This document shows, piece by piece, positions 8,050 to 15,517 of a DNA stretch of 42,386 nucleotides. How positions within the stretch are numbered: the first letter of the stretch is position 1; each line of letters starts with the position of its first letter. Source of the DNA: Pirellulales bacterium (GTDB lineage: Bacteria; Planctomycetota; Planctomycetia; Pirellulales; JANQPP01); the NCBI GenBank assembly GCA_028289405.1, contig JANQPP010000187.1, positions 1-42,386 of the forward strand. Direction: 5' to 3'. The notes below the pieces were generated by a model. It was not told the origin of the DNA, made no database searches, and saw only the letters and a list, made by a program, of their open reading frames with translations. The position numbers and the translations under genes were made by a program.

Positions 8050-8925
8050 ATGAAACCCCGTCAATGGATCCTCGCCACGAGCCTTACCCTGCTGTACGTC
8101 ACGTCCGCCGCCGTTGCCGGGGACAAATACACGTTGCGTTATCGGTTCGCTCCTGGCGAGGAAATGCGCTGGAAGGTCGTGCACCAGAACCACGTGAAGA
8201 CCATCATTCGTGGCGTGGAACAGACTACGGAAGTCCGCAGCGAATCGACGAAATCCTGGCAATTTTCCGAAGAATCCACGTCCGATTCCTTCATCTTCAC
8301 CCATTCGGTGACTGATGCCCGCATGCGGCAAAAAGTCAGCGGACGGGACGAAGTGCGGTGGGAAAGCCGCGCTGGAGAAGAGCCGCCCGTCGAATTTCGC
8401 TCCATGCCGGATTCGCTGGACATCCCGCTGGTCACGTTGCACGTGGACGAACTTGGTAAAGTGCAAGAACGCAAGGAGCATCGTTCCGTGGGCAAGCACG
8501 CACTGGGCACCAACGCCATGGTTGTCCCCTTGCCCGAACAGCCGGTCGAGGTAGGAGAGGAGTGGACGCTGCCGCATAATGTGCAAGTCACCACGCGGCA
8601 GGGAGCCTACAAGCAAATCGTCACTCGCCGCCGCTACACACTCCAAGACGTAAAAAACGGAGTGGCCACCATCGGCGTGCAGACCTTGGTGCTGTCCCCC
8701 ATCAACGATCCCTCCATTGAAGCGCAGCTCATCCAAGAGCTCGGTAAGGGCACGATCAAGTTCGACCTCGACGCGGGTTACGTCATCAGCCAGCAACTTG
8801 ATGTGGACGAACAGGTCGTGGGCTTCAATGGCCCGGAAAGCACGATGCATTTCGTGGGCCGCTTCACCGAGGAGTTGGCGCCCGATGCGGACCTCGCCCA
8901 AAAACCGACGCCTCCCAAGTTTTAG
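8050..8925 (+). CDS. Exported protein of unknown function
   Basis: 291 residues with a classic signal peptide: a basic start (MKPRQW), a hydrophobic core (ILATSLTLLYVTSAA) and an AVAG cleavage region near residue 23. The mature part is beta-rich, with YTLRYRFAPGEEMRWKVVH near its start and later paired strands containing VGEEWTLP and VDEQVVGFNG. It resembles planctomycete secreted proteins of the DUF6263 type in length and pattern, but I cannot confirm this. There are no cysteines in the mature chain and no enzyme motif. AGGA lies about 9 nt before the ATG. Sits 69 nt after nadK, probably the last gene of that transcript since strong hairpins follow. Confidence 0.8.
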   Translation: MKPRQWILATSLTLLYVTSAAVAGDKYTLRYRFAPGEEMRWKVVHQNHVKTIIRGVEQTTEVRSESTKSWQFSEESTSDSFIFTHSVTDARMRQKVSGRDEVRWESRAGEEPPVEFRSMPDSLDIPLVTLHVDELGKVQERKEHRSVGKHALGTNAMVVPLPEQPVEVGEEWTLPHNVQVTTRQGAYKQIVTRRRYTLQDVKNGVATIGVQTLVLSPINDPSIEAQLIQELGKGTIKFDLDAGYVISQQLDVDEQVVGFNGPESTMHFVGRFTEELAPDADLAQKPTPPKF

Positions 8926-8970
8926 GGCGCGCGTGATTTGAAACGCTTCACGACGTTCCGTGGCGATCGA

Positions 8971-9011
8971 GCGGCCTGATCGGCCGCACTCCCTTCCGCA
9001 ACGCGCGGAAG
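8971..9011 (+). terminator. Two tandem hairpins after the exported-protein gene
   Basis: Hairpin 1: GCGGCC (8971-8976) with GGCCGC (8982-8987), 5-nt loop. Hairpin 2: CTTCCGC (8993-8999) with GCGGAAG (9005-9011), 5-nt loop. They lie 45-86 nt after the stop codon and before the promoter of the next unit. There is no T run, so termination is likely but not certain. Confidence 0.45.
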
Positions 9012-9051
9012 TAGGGCTGGTCATCGATTTTCGGTCTCGACGAAAACCCGC

Positions 9052-9090
9052 TTGCACTTTCCTGCCGGATCGTTTACTTTGTGTTGTAAA
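9052..9090 (+). promoter_or_regulatory. Candidate promoter with overlapping operator-like dyad
   Basis: TTGCAC (9052-9057) lies 17 nt before TACTTT (9075-9080), a weak -35/-10 pair. The dyad TTTAC (9073-9077)/GTAAA (9086-9090), 8-nt spacer, covers the -10 box. The winged-helix regulator encoded second in the following pair is the natural candidate ligand, giving autoregulation; this is inference. Start codon is 32 nt downstream. Confidence 0.35.
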
Positions 9091-9121
9091 GCTCTCCCTC
9101 CGATCCAGGAAAGCCCGACGC

Positions 9122-9733
9122 ATGGAACTCCACGACGCCTTGTCTCAAATTTCCGAGATCCGTCAGCAGATGGCGCGGAGCGAAGTGTTTCGCGGCTATC
9201 GCGCTTTGACCGTCGGATTCTCTGGCTTGTTGGGGTCGCTCGCCGCAGTTTTTCAATCTCGATGGGTGGCCTCCCCCGAAGACCATCTGGGAAATTACCT
9301 CGGTTTATGGATTGGTGTCGCCATGGTCAGCGTCTGTGTGGTCGGAACGGAGATGGCCTGGCGGATGCGAAACTCCGGCGACGGGTTGGCCCGCCAAATG
9401 ACGTGGCTGGCGGTGGAACAGTTTCTGCCCTGTCTCGCGGTGGGGGCACTGCTCACGCTCTGTGTTTACCGTGGTGCGCCGCAAGCGGCGTGGATGTTAC
9501 CCGGGCTGTGGGCTCTGCTCTTTGGCTTGGGCGTCTTTGCCTCGTACCGGCTACTGCCCCGGCAGGTGTTTTGGGTCGGCTTGTATTACATTCTCTGCGG
9601 ATGTGGATGTTTGACGTGGGGTCAGGGGGAGAATGCGTTGTCGCCCTGGCTAATGGGTATCAGTTTTGGCGGCGGCCAGTTGTTGAGCGCCGCAATCCTG
9701 TATTGGACTTTGGAGCGAACCGGTGGCCGCTAA
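9122..9733 (+). CDS. Polytopic membrane protein paired with a winged-helix regulator
   Basis: 203 residues from ATG 9122; an in-frame extension to 8960 runs back through the promoter and terminator hairpins and is not credible. The start MELHDALSQISEIRQQMARSE is an amphipathic cytosolic helix, followed by about five or six membrane segments (for example LGLWIGVAMVSVCVVG and ALLFGLGVFASY). No transport or catalytic motif is seen. It overlaps the next gene by 11 nt, a layout I associate with conserved pairs in which a small membrane protein is encoded with a DNA-binding partner. It might sense a signal for, or be controlled by, that regulator. Confidence 0.75.
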   Translation: MELHDALSQISEIRQQMARSEVFRGYRALTVGFSGLLGSLAAVFQSRWVASPEDHLGNYLGLWIGVAMVSVCVVGTEMAWRMRNSGDGLARQMTWLAVEQFLPCLAVGALLTLCVYRGAPQAAWMLPGLWALLFGLGVFASYRLLPRQVFWVGLYYILCGCGCLTWGQGENALSPWLMGISFGGGQLLSAAILYWTLERTGGR

Positions 9734-10154
9734 GCCGAAAAGGAACTCGTCAAAAAATCCCACCGCTTCGCCCTCGATCGCGGGCCGATTTTCCTATGAT
9801 GGGCTCGACCGCGTGATGCACGAACGGGCGCGGCTCGGCATCTTGGCTTCGCTGGCCGCGAATTCCGGCGGACTGCTGTTCAACGATCTGAAACAGCTTT
9901 GCGCGCTGACCGATGGTAATCTCAGCCGGCACCTGGCCGTACTGTGCGACGCGGGATTGGTGGAGATCTGGAAAGGAACTTCGGGCACACGACCGCAGAC
10001 GATGTACCGGCTCACGGCCACGGGTCGGCAGCGGTTCGCGGAGTACATCGCTGAACTGGAAAAGGTGGTCGCCGACGCGCAAGCCGACCAACGGGCGGAA
10101 GCACGCCCAGATGCCGCCGGCCAAAACTTCTCCCAAGGTTGGTCGCCCGCGTAA
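9723..10154 (+). CDS. Winged-helix transcriptional regulator (HTH_34-like)
   Basis: 143 residues, GTG start at 9723 overlapping the upstream gene by 11 nt. After a 25-residue basic tail the fold begins with LDRVMHERARLGILASLA, then FNDLKQLCALTDGNLSRHLAVLCDAGLVEIWK (recognition helix within GNLSRHLAVL) and a wing ending RPQTMYRLTATGRQRFAEYIAEL. This pattern matches the winged-helix family Pfam calls HTH_34, related to MarR and ArsR regulators. There are no metal-binding cysteines. The C-terminal 30 residues are acidic and probably disordered. Likely target: its own operon via the dyad at 9073-9090 (inference). Confidence 0.88.
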   Translation: MAAKPKRNSSKNPTASPSIAGRFSYDGLDRVMHERARLGILASLAANSGGLLFNDLKQLCALTDGNLSRHLAVLCDAGLVEIWKGTSGTRPQTMYRLTATGRQRFAEYIAELEKVVADAQADQRAEARPDAAGQNFSQGWSPA

Positions 10155-10221
10155 CCGGGACTTTTTTTTGACCGCTCGCTTTGCAATGCAAAGTCGGAAT
10201 AGGGAACAGGAAACCTCGCTC

Positions 10222-11073
10222 ATGAAAATCATCCGTGCCGTGGAACTGGGAATGTGCTTCGGAGTCCGGGACGCGCTGCAAATCGCCCGTGACGTGGAGG
10301 ATCCCTCGCAAGTCACGATCCATGGCGAGCTGGTGCATAACCCCATCGTCACGGGACGGCTCGCGGAGGCCGGGTTTCGGCAGTCGCCGGAATCCGACCG
10401 AGACTCCCTGCCCGAATCACCTGTCGTGTTGATCACGGCGCATGGTGTCAGCGACGCCCAGCGAGAGCGGCTCACCACGGCCAACAAGCAATTGATCGAC
10501 ACGACCTGCCCTCTGGTCCGTCGGGTGCATGAAGCGGCGCAGGAACTGCAAGCCGAAGGCCGGCAGGTGCTGCTGATCGGCAAATCGGGCCATGTCGAAG
10601 TCCGAGGCATCGTGGAAGACCTCGACCATTACCACGTGATCGGGGACGTGAACGAGGTCCGCCGCTACGAAAGCCGGCGGTTGGGAATTGTCTGCCAAAC
10701 CACGACGCCGCCGGATCTGGTGGCAGCGATCTGCGAGCGGATCAAATCTCTGAATCCTCGGGCGGATGTTCGCCTGATCGACACGGTATGCCAGCCTACC
10801 AAGCTCCGGCAACAGGCGATGCTCGATTTAGTGCAGCGCGTGGATGCCGTAGTCGTGGTGGGGGGACGTAACTCGAACAATACCCGCCGGCTGGTCGAAC
10901 TATGCCGAAGTCATGACGTTCCCGCCTGGCACGTCGCACGCGCGGCGGAACTGAAGCCGGAATGGTTTGTAGACATTCACACCGTGGGACTTACCGCCGG
11001 TACGTCCACCTTGGACGAAACGATCGACGAAGTTCACGAGCGTTTGGAACAAATCGCTCAGCAGAGGAGGTGA
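10222..11073 (+). CDS. ispH: 4-hydroxy-3-methylbut-2-enyl diphosphate reductase
   Basis: 283 residues. IspH is the last MEP-pathway enzyme, giving isopentenyl and dimethylallyl diphosphate by means of a [4Fe-4S] cluster. All three cluster cysteines are present: C12 (GMCFGV), C96 (DTTCPLV) and C190 (DTVCQPT). Also seen are the conserved LVHN and AHGVS histidines, E126 within HVEVRG, the QTT motif near 159, and NSNNTRRL near 217-224 in place of the common NSSNS. The start is the ATG at 10222; upstream frame is open but runs through the previous gene in another frame. With ispA and dxs this puts three isoprenoid genes within 7 kb. Confidence 0.97.
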   Translation: MKIIRAVELGMCFGVRDALQIARDVEDPSQVTIHGELVHNPIVTGRLAEAGFRQSPESDRDSLPESPVVLITAHGVSDAQRERLTTANKQLIDTTCPLVRRVHEAAQELQAEGRQVLLIGKSGHVEVRGIVEDLDHYHVIGDVNEVRRYESRRLGIVCQTTTPPDLVAAICERIKSLNPRADVRLIDTVCQPTKLRQQAMLDLVQRVDAVVVVGGRNSNNTRRLVELCRSHDVPAWHVARAAELKPEWFVDIHTVGLTAGTSTLDETIDEVHERLEQIAQQRR

Positions 11074-11078
11074 ATTTG
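11065..11078 (+). promoter_or_regulatory. Strong Shine-Dalgarno overlapping the ispH stop
   Basis: AGGAGG (11065-11070), 8 nt before the ATG at 11079, is the best ribosome binding site in the window. It includes the last codons of ispH (stop TGA at 11071-11073), which ties translation of the radical SAM gene to ispH and decides its start. Confidence 0.85.
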
Positions 11079-12590
11079 ATGCCCACAGGATGGATGCCGC
11101 GTGCCATGCGGGAGCCGCCGAATCTGGTTCCGGTTTCCTGGCCAGGGCCGGTCAAGCCGTGTTCCGCGCTACTCGTCAATCCGTTTTATCCCAAGGATCC
11201 GCATGCCAGTTTCGGCAAACATGTGCTGACTCCCTCGCTAGCGCTGACCAGCATTGCCGCCAGCACGCCCGAAAATTGGGACGTCCGCTATTGGGACGAA
11301 AACCTGCTGCAGGGGCCACCGCCGCATGAACCGCTACCGGCCGTAGTGGGGATTTCGGTCCATCTGACCTTCGCCGAACGTGCCTACGAACTGGCGCGGT
11401 GGTATCGCGCCCAAGGCGCCCTCGTGGTGTTGGGTGGGCTGCATGTTATCTCGTGTCCGGAGGAATGCGCGCGGCATGCCGATGCGCTGGCGATTGGCGA
11501 CGGCGTCGCACTGTGGGGTGAAATCCTGCGGGACGTCGAGCAAGGCCGCTTGCAACGGGCATATCGCGCGGATTTCCGCCGTCCCTATCGCGAAGATCCC
11601 CCACCACGCCGCGACCTGTTGGCTCGCGACGGATTTCTGACCACGACGAGCCTTATCGCCACGCGAGGTTGCCACAACCGTTGCGGGTTTTGCTACTTGG
11701 CGACCGAAGGACTGCACATGCCCTATCTGATGCGCGACGTGGAACAGATCGTCGATGAATTTCAACACGATGGCCAGCCGTACGGCGTGTTCGTGGACAA
11801 CAATTTGGGATCCCGCCCGGAGTACCTCAGGCGGCTCTGCCACGCCTTGCGGCCACTGGAAAAGATCTGGAGTGCCGCGGTCAGCATCGACGTGACCGAT
11901 GATCCCGACCTCGTGCGGGAAATGGCCTTGGCCGGTTGCACGGGAGTCTTTGTCGGGTTCGAATCCCTACACAACGACAATATCACCGCCGCCGGCAAGA
12001 AAAGTCCCCGCACGGAAGATTACGCGCGGCGCGTCGAACTACTGCACCGCAACGGCATTCAGGTCAACGGCAGCTTCGTGCTGGGATTCGACCACGACCG
12101 GGAAGACGTCTTCGAAAAGACGGTGGACTGGGTGGAAGAGAATCGGCTGGAATGCGCGACGTTCCATATCCTCACGCCGTATCCCGGCACGCCGCTTTTC
12201 TCGCAGATGGAGTCGGAAGGCCGGCTGCTGCACCAGGATTGGAGCAAATACGATACGGCCCACGTTGTCTTCCAGCCGAAACATCTGACGCCCGAACAGC
12301 TCGCCGAGGGCTACGCTTGGTGTTATCAGCGGCTGTTTTCTCATGCGTCGATTTGGCGCCGGCGGCCCCGCGATTATCGGGCGATGCCCGCCTATTTGGC
12401 GATGTCCTATCTCTATAAGCGTTCGAATTGGCTGTGGCATCTATTGATTAAATACCGGCTGACCGCGCGGGTCTGGAGGCCGCTGGTGGAACTGACCCGG
12501 CGACGACATCTCCGGTTTCGACGCAGGCTGGAGCGAAAAGGTGCAGCCGAGCCTCGTCACGGCAGCAGCGTCGTTTCCGCAGGTGTGTGA
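11079..12590 (+). CDS. B12-binding-type radical SAM protein
   Basis: 503 residues, start set by the strong ribosome binding site. The first 180 residues form a Rossmann-like cobalamin-binding-type domain: a LLVNPFYP strand, then VVGISVHLTFAERAYELA and LVVLGGLHVISCPEEC with ALAIGDGVALWGE. The canonical DxHxxG cobalamin motif is absent. The radical SAM domain starts with the CxxxCxxC cluster motif at C198, C202 and C205 (GCHNRCGFCY) and continues with VFVDNNLG, a VFVGFES strand and GSFVLGFDHD. The last 100 residues are basic and include YPGTPLF. Such enzymes methylate or rearrange unactivated carbons, and hopanoid and porphyrin relatives exist. Coupling to ispH hints at an isoprenoid substrate, but this is inference. 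Confidence 0.9.
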   Translation: MPTGWMPRAMREPPNLVPVSWPGPVKPCSALLVNPFYPKDPHASFGKHVLTPSLALTSIAASTPENWDVRYWDENLLQGPPPHEPLPAVVGISVHLTFAERAYELARWYRAQGALVVLGGLHVISCPEECARHADALAIGDGVALWGEILRDVEQGRLQRAYRADFRRPYREDPPPRRDLLARDGFLTTTSLIATRGCHNRCGFCYLATEGLHMPYLMRDVEQIVDEFQHDGQPYGVFVDNNLGSRPEYLRRLCHALRPLEKIWSAAVSIDVTDDPDLVREMALAGCTGVFVGFESLHNDNITAAGKKSPRTEDYARRVELLHRNGIQVNGSFVLGFDHDREDVFEKTVDWVEENRLECATFHILTPYPGTPLFSQMESEGRLLHQDWSKYDTAHVVFQPKHLTPEQLAEGYAWCYQRLFSHASIWRRRPRDYRAMPAYLAMSYLYKRSNWLWHLLIKYRLTARVWRPLVELTRRRHLRFRRRLERKGAAEPRHGSSVVSAGV

Positions 12591-12610
12591 CGCGCATCAA
12601 GATGAGGTTG

Positions 12611-12649
12611 GCAGCGGCATTCTCGCTGCGGGAACCCGTGATTTCCCGC
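12611..12649. terminator. Hairpin region between convergent genes
   Basis: GCGGGAA (12628-12634) pairs with TTCCCGC (12643-12649), 8-nt loop; a competing hairpin GCAGCG (12611-12616)/CGCTGC (12624-12629) shares two bases. The region separates the ends of the radical SAM gene and the long minus-strand operon, so it may stop transcription from both sides. No T run. Confidence 0.45.
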
Positions 12650-12700
12650 GCTACTGACGCCGATGTACGTGCCACGCGAGAAATAAGTTGTAGCAGTCTG

Positions 12701-15517
12701 CTAAAGTGGAGAGGCTTCTTCCGCGACATCGATTTCGCCATCGGTCGCGGTCAGTTCCGCCAGCGCCGCGCGGAGGCCCTCCGTGATGCGCTCGGAGGAG
12801 CCCACGAAGACCCGCTCGATATTCCCCTCTGGTCCGATCACGACGGTCTGGGGGATGGCGGTGGCTTCATAGCGGATCGCGGCCACGCCGTCACGGTCGA
12901 GCGCCACGGGCACGTCGAGCCCCCGCCGCTGGAGCACGGACTGGATGATCTCGGGCCGCTCTTCCAGGTTCACGGCGAAGAGGAGGACGTCCCGGTCCGA
13001 GAATTCAGCGGCGATCCGCGCGACCTCCGGCATCGATTGCAGGCAGGGTCCGCACCAGGTGGCCCAAAAGTCGAGCACGACGCAGTGGCCCCGGTGGTCG
13101 GACAGATTCAAGTAACCGCCCCCTTCGAGCATCTTTAGCCGAATCTCCGGCGCGGGACGTCCGACCAGATGCGATTCGGTGCCCAGAGCCGGGGCCGCGC
13201 TGGAGGCCTCTCCCTGGGCGAGCACGAACTTGGGATCTTGCGCGGGGGACAGCCGCCAACGGTGGTAAGGCAACGACCGGGCCGCGCGATGGATGAATTC
13301 ACCCAAAAAGAGATGGTCCGCGTCTTTCACACTCGCGCGGACATCATGCAGCACGAGGCTGGTGCCATGAATCGTTTGCTCGGAGAAAGATTCGGCTCGA
13401 AACGTGTAGCGGGAGTCCGCGCTGGTGACGACTTGCACTTCCAAGCGGGCATCCTCGTCCGACTGGGACATCTCTTCGGGAGGGCCTTCCGCCGGCCGTT
13501 CCGGCGAAGAATCGGACCATTCGTCCTCGTGCAACCAGACGATGGCGGCCACACGGTCAAGGGGGATGGGGTGCGTGTCGAGCCGGACATCGAGCAGCAC
13601 TTCGTCAGCGTTCAGGCCGGACACGCTGCCGCGCATCACGTCTCCCTCGGGAGAGAACAAAAGATGCAGGGGGGGAGCGTTGCGTTGCATGCGAGGCAAC
13701 GTCAACAGCCGGCGGAGTTTGGCTTCATTCAGCCGGGGTAAAGCCGTTTTATGAGCGAGTTGCGCCGCCTTGACGTGGGCATGGGGAATTAAATCGGTTT
13801 CGGACAAGGACGATTCGATATGGATGCCCTGTTCGTCGATGCCGGTTACCTGGCAGGGAATCACGTCTCCCGAACGCAAATGAAGGGCCGGTTCACGGGA
13901 AACGATTTGCTTGGGACGTCGTGGCTTTCCAAAGCCGCCGATGAATTGCCGAATGATCATGGCCTGGCCCGCCCTACGCCTTGCTTGGCGTTGCTGGGCA
14001 GGTTTTTTAGACACTTGTATCACTTCTCGGTAAGCGATGCGGCCCTGGACATCGTTTCTTAGTGTGCTCGCGTTGTGGGCCAAAGCTGGCCGCCAAACCA
14101 GGCATGAGGCGTCCTCGCCGCTGGGCTGCTGTTCCACGAGCCAGCCCAAGAGCCGGGTATCCATCATTTCCAGCGTGCCGCGACGATGGCCGGCGGGAGG
14201 CACGCGATGCTCCTGGCTGGCTCCGAGGAGCGGATTCAAACGGATGGCCCGCAGCACCGAGATGTCGAGCGTAAGGGGGTTCTCGCTGATGGAGGACTGG
14301 ACGACCAGTTTTTCACCGTCGCTGGAAACCAGCTTACCGGTGACCCGGCTGCTGTCCAAGCCGGCGGCAATCAACGTTGGCTGGCCGTCATACGGAGACG
14401 ATGGAAAGTCGACCAGGCGGAGATCGTCCAAGCCCAGGCGATGCGTGGCTTGCCCTGCTCTGAGCAGTGTCACCTTGCCCGCTTGCAGCCGAATCGTGTC
14501 CCCTTCATGATTTTCGTCGCCGGCGAGTAGGAAAATGCCTTCCCCGGTGCCGTCGCCCGGTTTGGTTCCCGACCAGCCACGGACCCGCAGATGTTTTAGC
14601 CATACATTGCCCCGACGGTTGAGCAGTTTGAAGCCCGAGGGCCGCCCGGCATCGGGAGCCGGCACGTGGAGTTCGGCGAGCAGTTTGCCGCTCGTGTCGT
14701 ACACGATCAGCTTTCCGGCGGCCTGGTGCAGGTAGACATGCACATGCAGGGAACCGCTTTCAACTGGTCGCAGCGAAGCCAAGTCCGCCAGTTCGACATG
14801 GCGTTGGGCCACGACCTGGTCCCCCCAGACTTCGAAAGAGAACGCATTCTTTTGGCTTTCCGGAGACATGTCCGTCCCCAGATAGCAGGCAAAATTTGGA
14901 ACGCCCGTCCAGGCCAATTCCAGTTCCAGGGCCGTCGCCTGGTGCAAGCCGACATCGGCGAAGGCCCAAGCGCCGGCTTGGTCGGTCTTGATGCCGCCCC
15001 CTTCGCCCTGCCAATGGCTGGCCTCGGAGGTCTTCCACTCTCCCAGTCGGGTCGGCACGGCGTGAACTTGCGTGGCACGGTCCCGCCGGGCAATCCGCCG
15101 TACCGCTGCGGTGTGCAGCGTGAGGCCATTGATATGCGGCGCGGTGAACTTCACTCCCTGATCATCGATCGCCACGAGATCACCGAAGACCAGGTCCCGA
15201 TTGTTCAGCTCCATGACGAATTCGCCTGGGGGCGTGACCGGATTGGGGGACGGCGGAAAACTGATCCCGCGCACGGCAGCCAACGGGAATTCCAGGGGCT
15301 GGGTGAAGTACTCTCCGTCCCAGCGGAGCAGGCTGTCCGTGATTTCCAACAGCCGGCCACGGACGAACTGGCCGTCGGCCAATTCCAGGACCATCGGCAG
15401 CCGCGCGCCGGAGGCTTGCGTATCGGTTGGCCCCAAACCCCAACACGCGACATTCAGACACAATATGATCGACAGGCGTCGCAGCGCCGCCCGCATGTGC
15501 ATCGGATTAACGTTCAT
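12701..15517 (-). CDS. Exported protein: beta repeats plus C-terminal TlpA-like thioredoxin domain
   Basis: 938 residues with a signal peptide (about 10-36). Residues 785-925 are a TlpA/ResA-like thioredoxin domain with an intact redox pair: WATWCGPC, Cys822 and Cys825, and the cis-proline in ATAIPQTVV. Before it lie at least six short beta modules with a common pattern (hydrophobic strand, DG/GD turn, xGxL/V, then a P-[IL]-x-x-[VL]-x-x-I strand) near 41-87, 98-142, 380-427, 541-587, 615-662 and 692-740, reminiscent of Sm-like barrels. A lectin-like beta segment occupies about 190-320. It would act as a periplasmic thiol oxidoreductase tethered to a repeat scaffold. Last gene of the operon; its ATG overlaps the upstream stop by 11 nt. 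ATGs at 15502 and 15496 are alternatives. Confidence 0.85.
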   Translation of the reverse strand: MNVNPMHMRAALRRLSIILCLNVACWGLGPTDTQASGARLPMVLELADGQFVRGRLLEITDSLLRWDGEYFTQPLEFPLAAVRGISFPPSPNPVTPPGEFVMELNNRDLVFGDLVAIDDQGVKFTAPHINGLTLHTAAVRRIARRDRATQVHAVPTRLGEWKTSEASHWQGEGGGIKTDQAGAWAFADVGLHQATALELELAWTGVPNFACYLGTDMSPESQKNAFSFEVWGDQVVAQRHVELADLASLRPVESGSLHVHVYLHQAAGKLIVYDTSGKLLAELHVPAPDAGRPSGFKLLNRRGNVWLKHLRVRGWSGTKPGDGTGEGIFLLAGDENHEGDTIRLQAGKVTLLRAGQATHRLGLDDLRLVDFPSSPYDGQPTLIAAGLDSSRVTGKLVSSDGEKLVVQSSISENPLTLDISVLRAIRLNPLLGASQEHRVPPAGHRRGTLEMMDTRLLGWLVEQQPSGEDASCLVWRPALAHNASTLRNDVQGRIAYREVIQVSKKPAQQRQARRRAGQAMIIRQFIGGFGKPRRPKQIVSREPALHLRSGDVIPCQVTGIDEQGIHIESSLSETDLIPHAHVKAAQLAHKTALPRLNEAKLRRLLTLPRMQRNAPPLHLLFSPEGDVMRGSVSGLNADEVLLDVRLDTHPIPLDRVAAIVWLHEDEWSDSSPERPAEGPPEEMSQSDEDARLEVQVVTSADSRYTFRAESFSEQTIHGTSLVLHDVRASVKDADHLFLGEFIHRAARSLPYHRWRLSPAQDPKFVLAQGEASSAAPALGTESHLVGRPAPEIRLKMLEGGGYLNLSDHRGHCVVLDFWATWCGPCLQSMPEVARIAAEFSDRDVLLFAVNLEERPEIIQSVLQRRGLDVPVALDRDGVAAIRYEATAIPQTVVIGPEGNIERVFVGSSERITEGLRAALAELTATDGEIDVAEEASPL

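Noticed and set aside
8960..9121. N-terminal extension of the membrane protein at 9122 back to 8960
   Set aside because: It translates the hairpins and promoter, and the stretch has no conserved features; ATG 9122 begins a normal cytosolic helix.
7738..9123. A 461-codon minus-strand frame opposite nadK and the exported protein
   Set aside because: It spans the intergenic hairpins and promoter and covers genes with clear family motifs on the plus strand; composition looks like a shadow.
12691..12700. AGCAGTCTG (12692-12700), matching the end of the repeat at 939-1091
   Set aside because: Only nine bases agree with the terminal repeat and none of the hairpins accompany it, so chance or a remnant too small to call.
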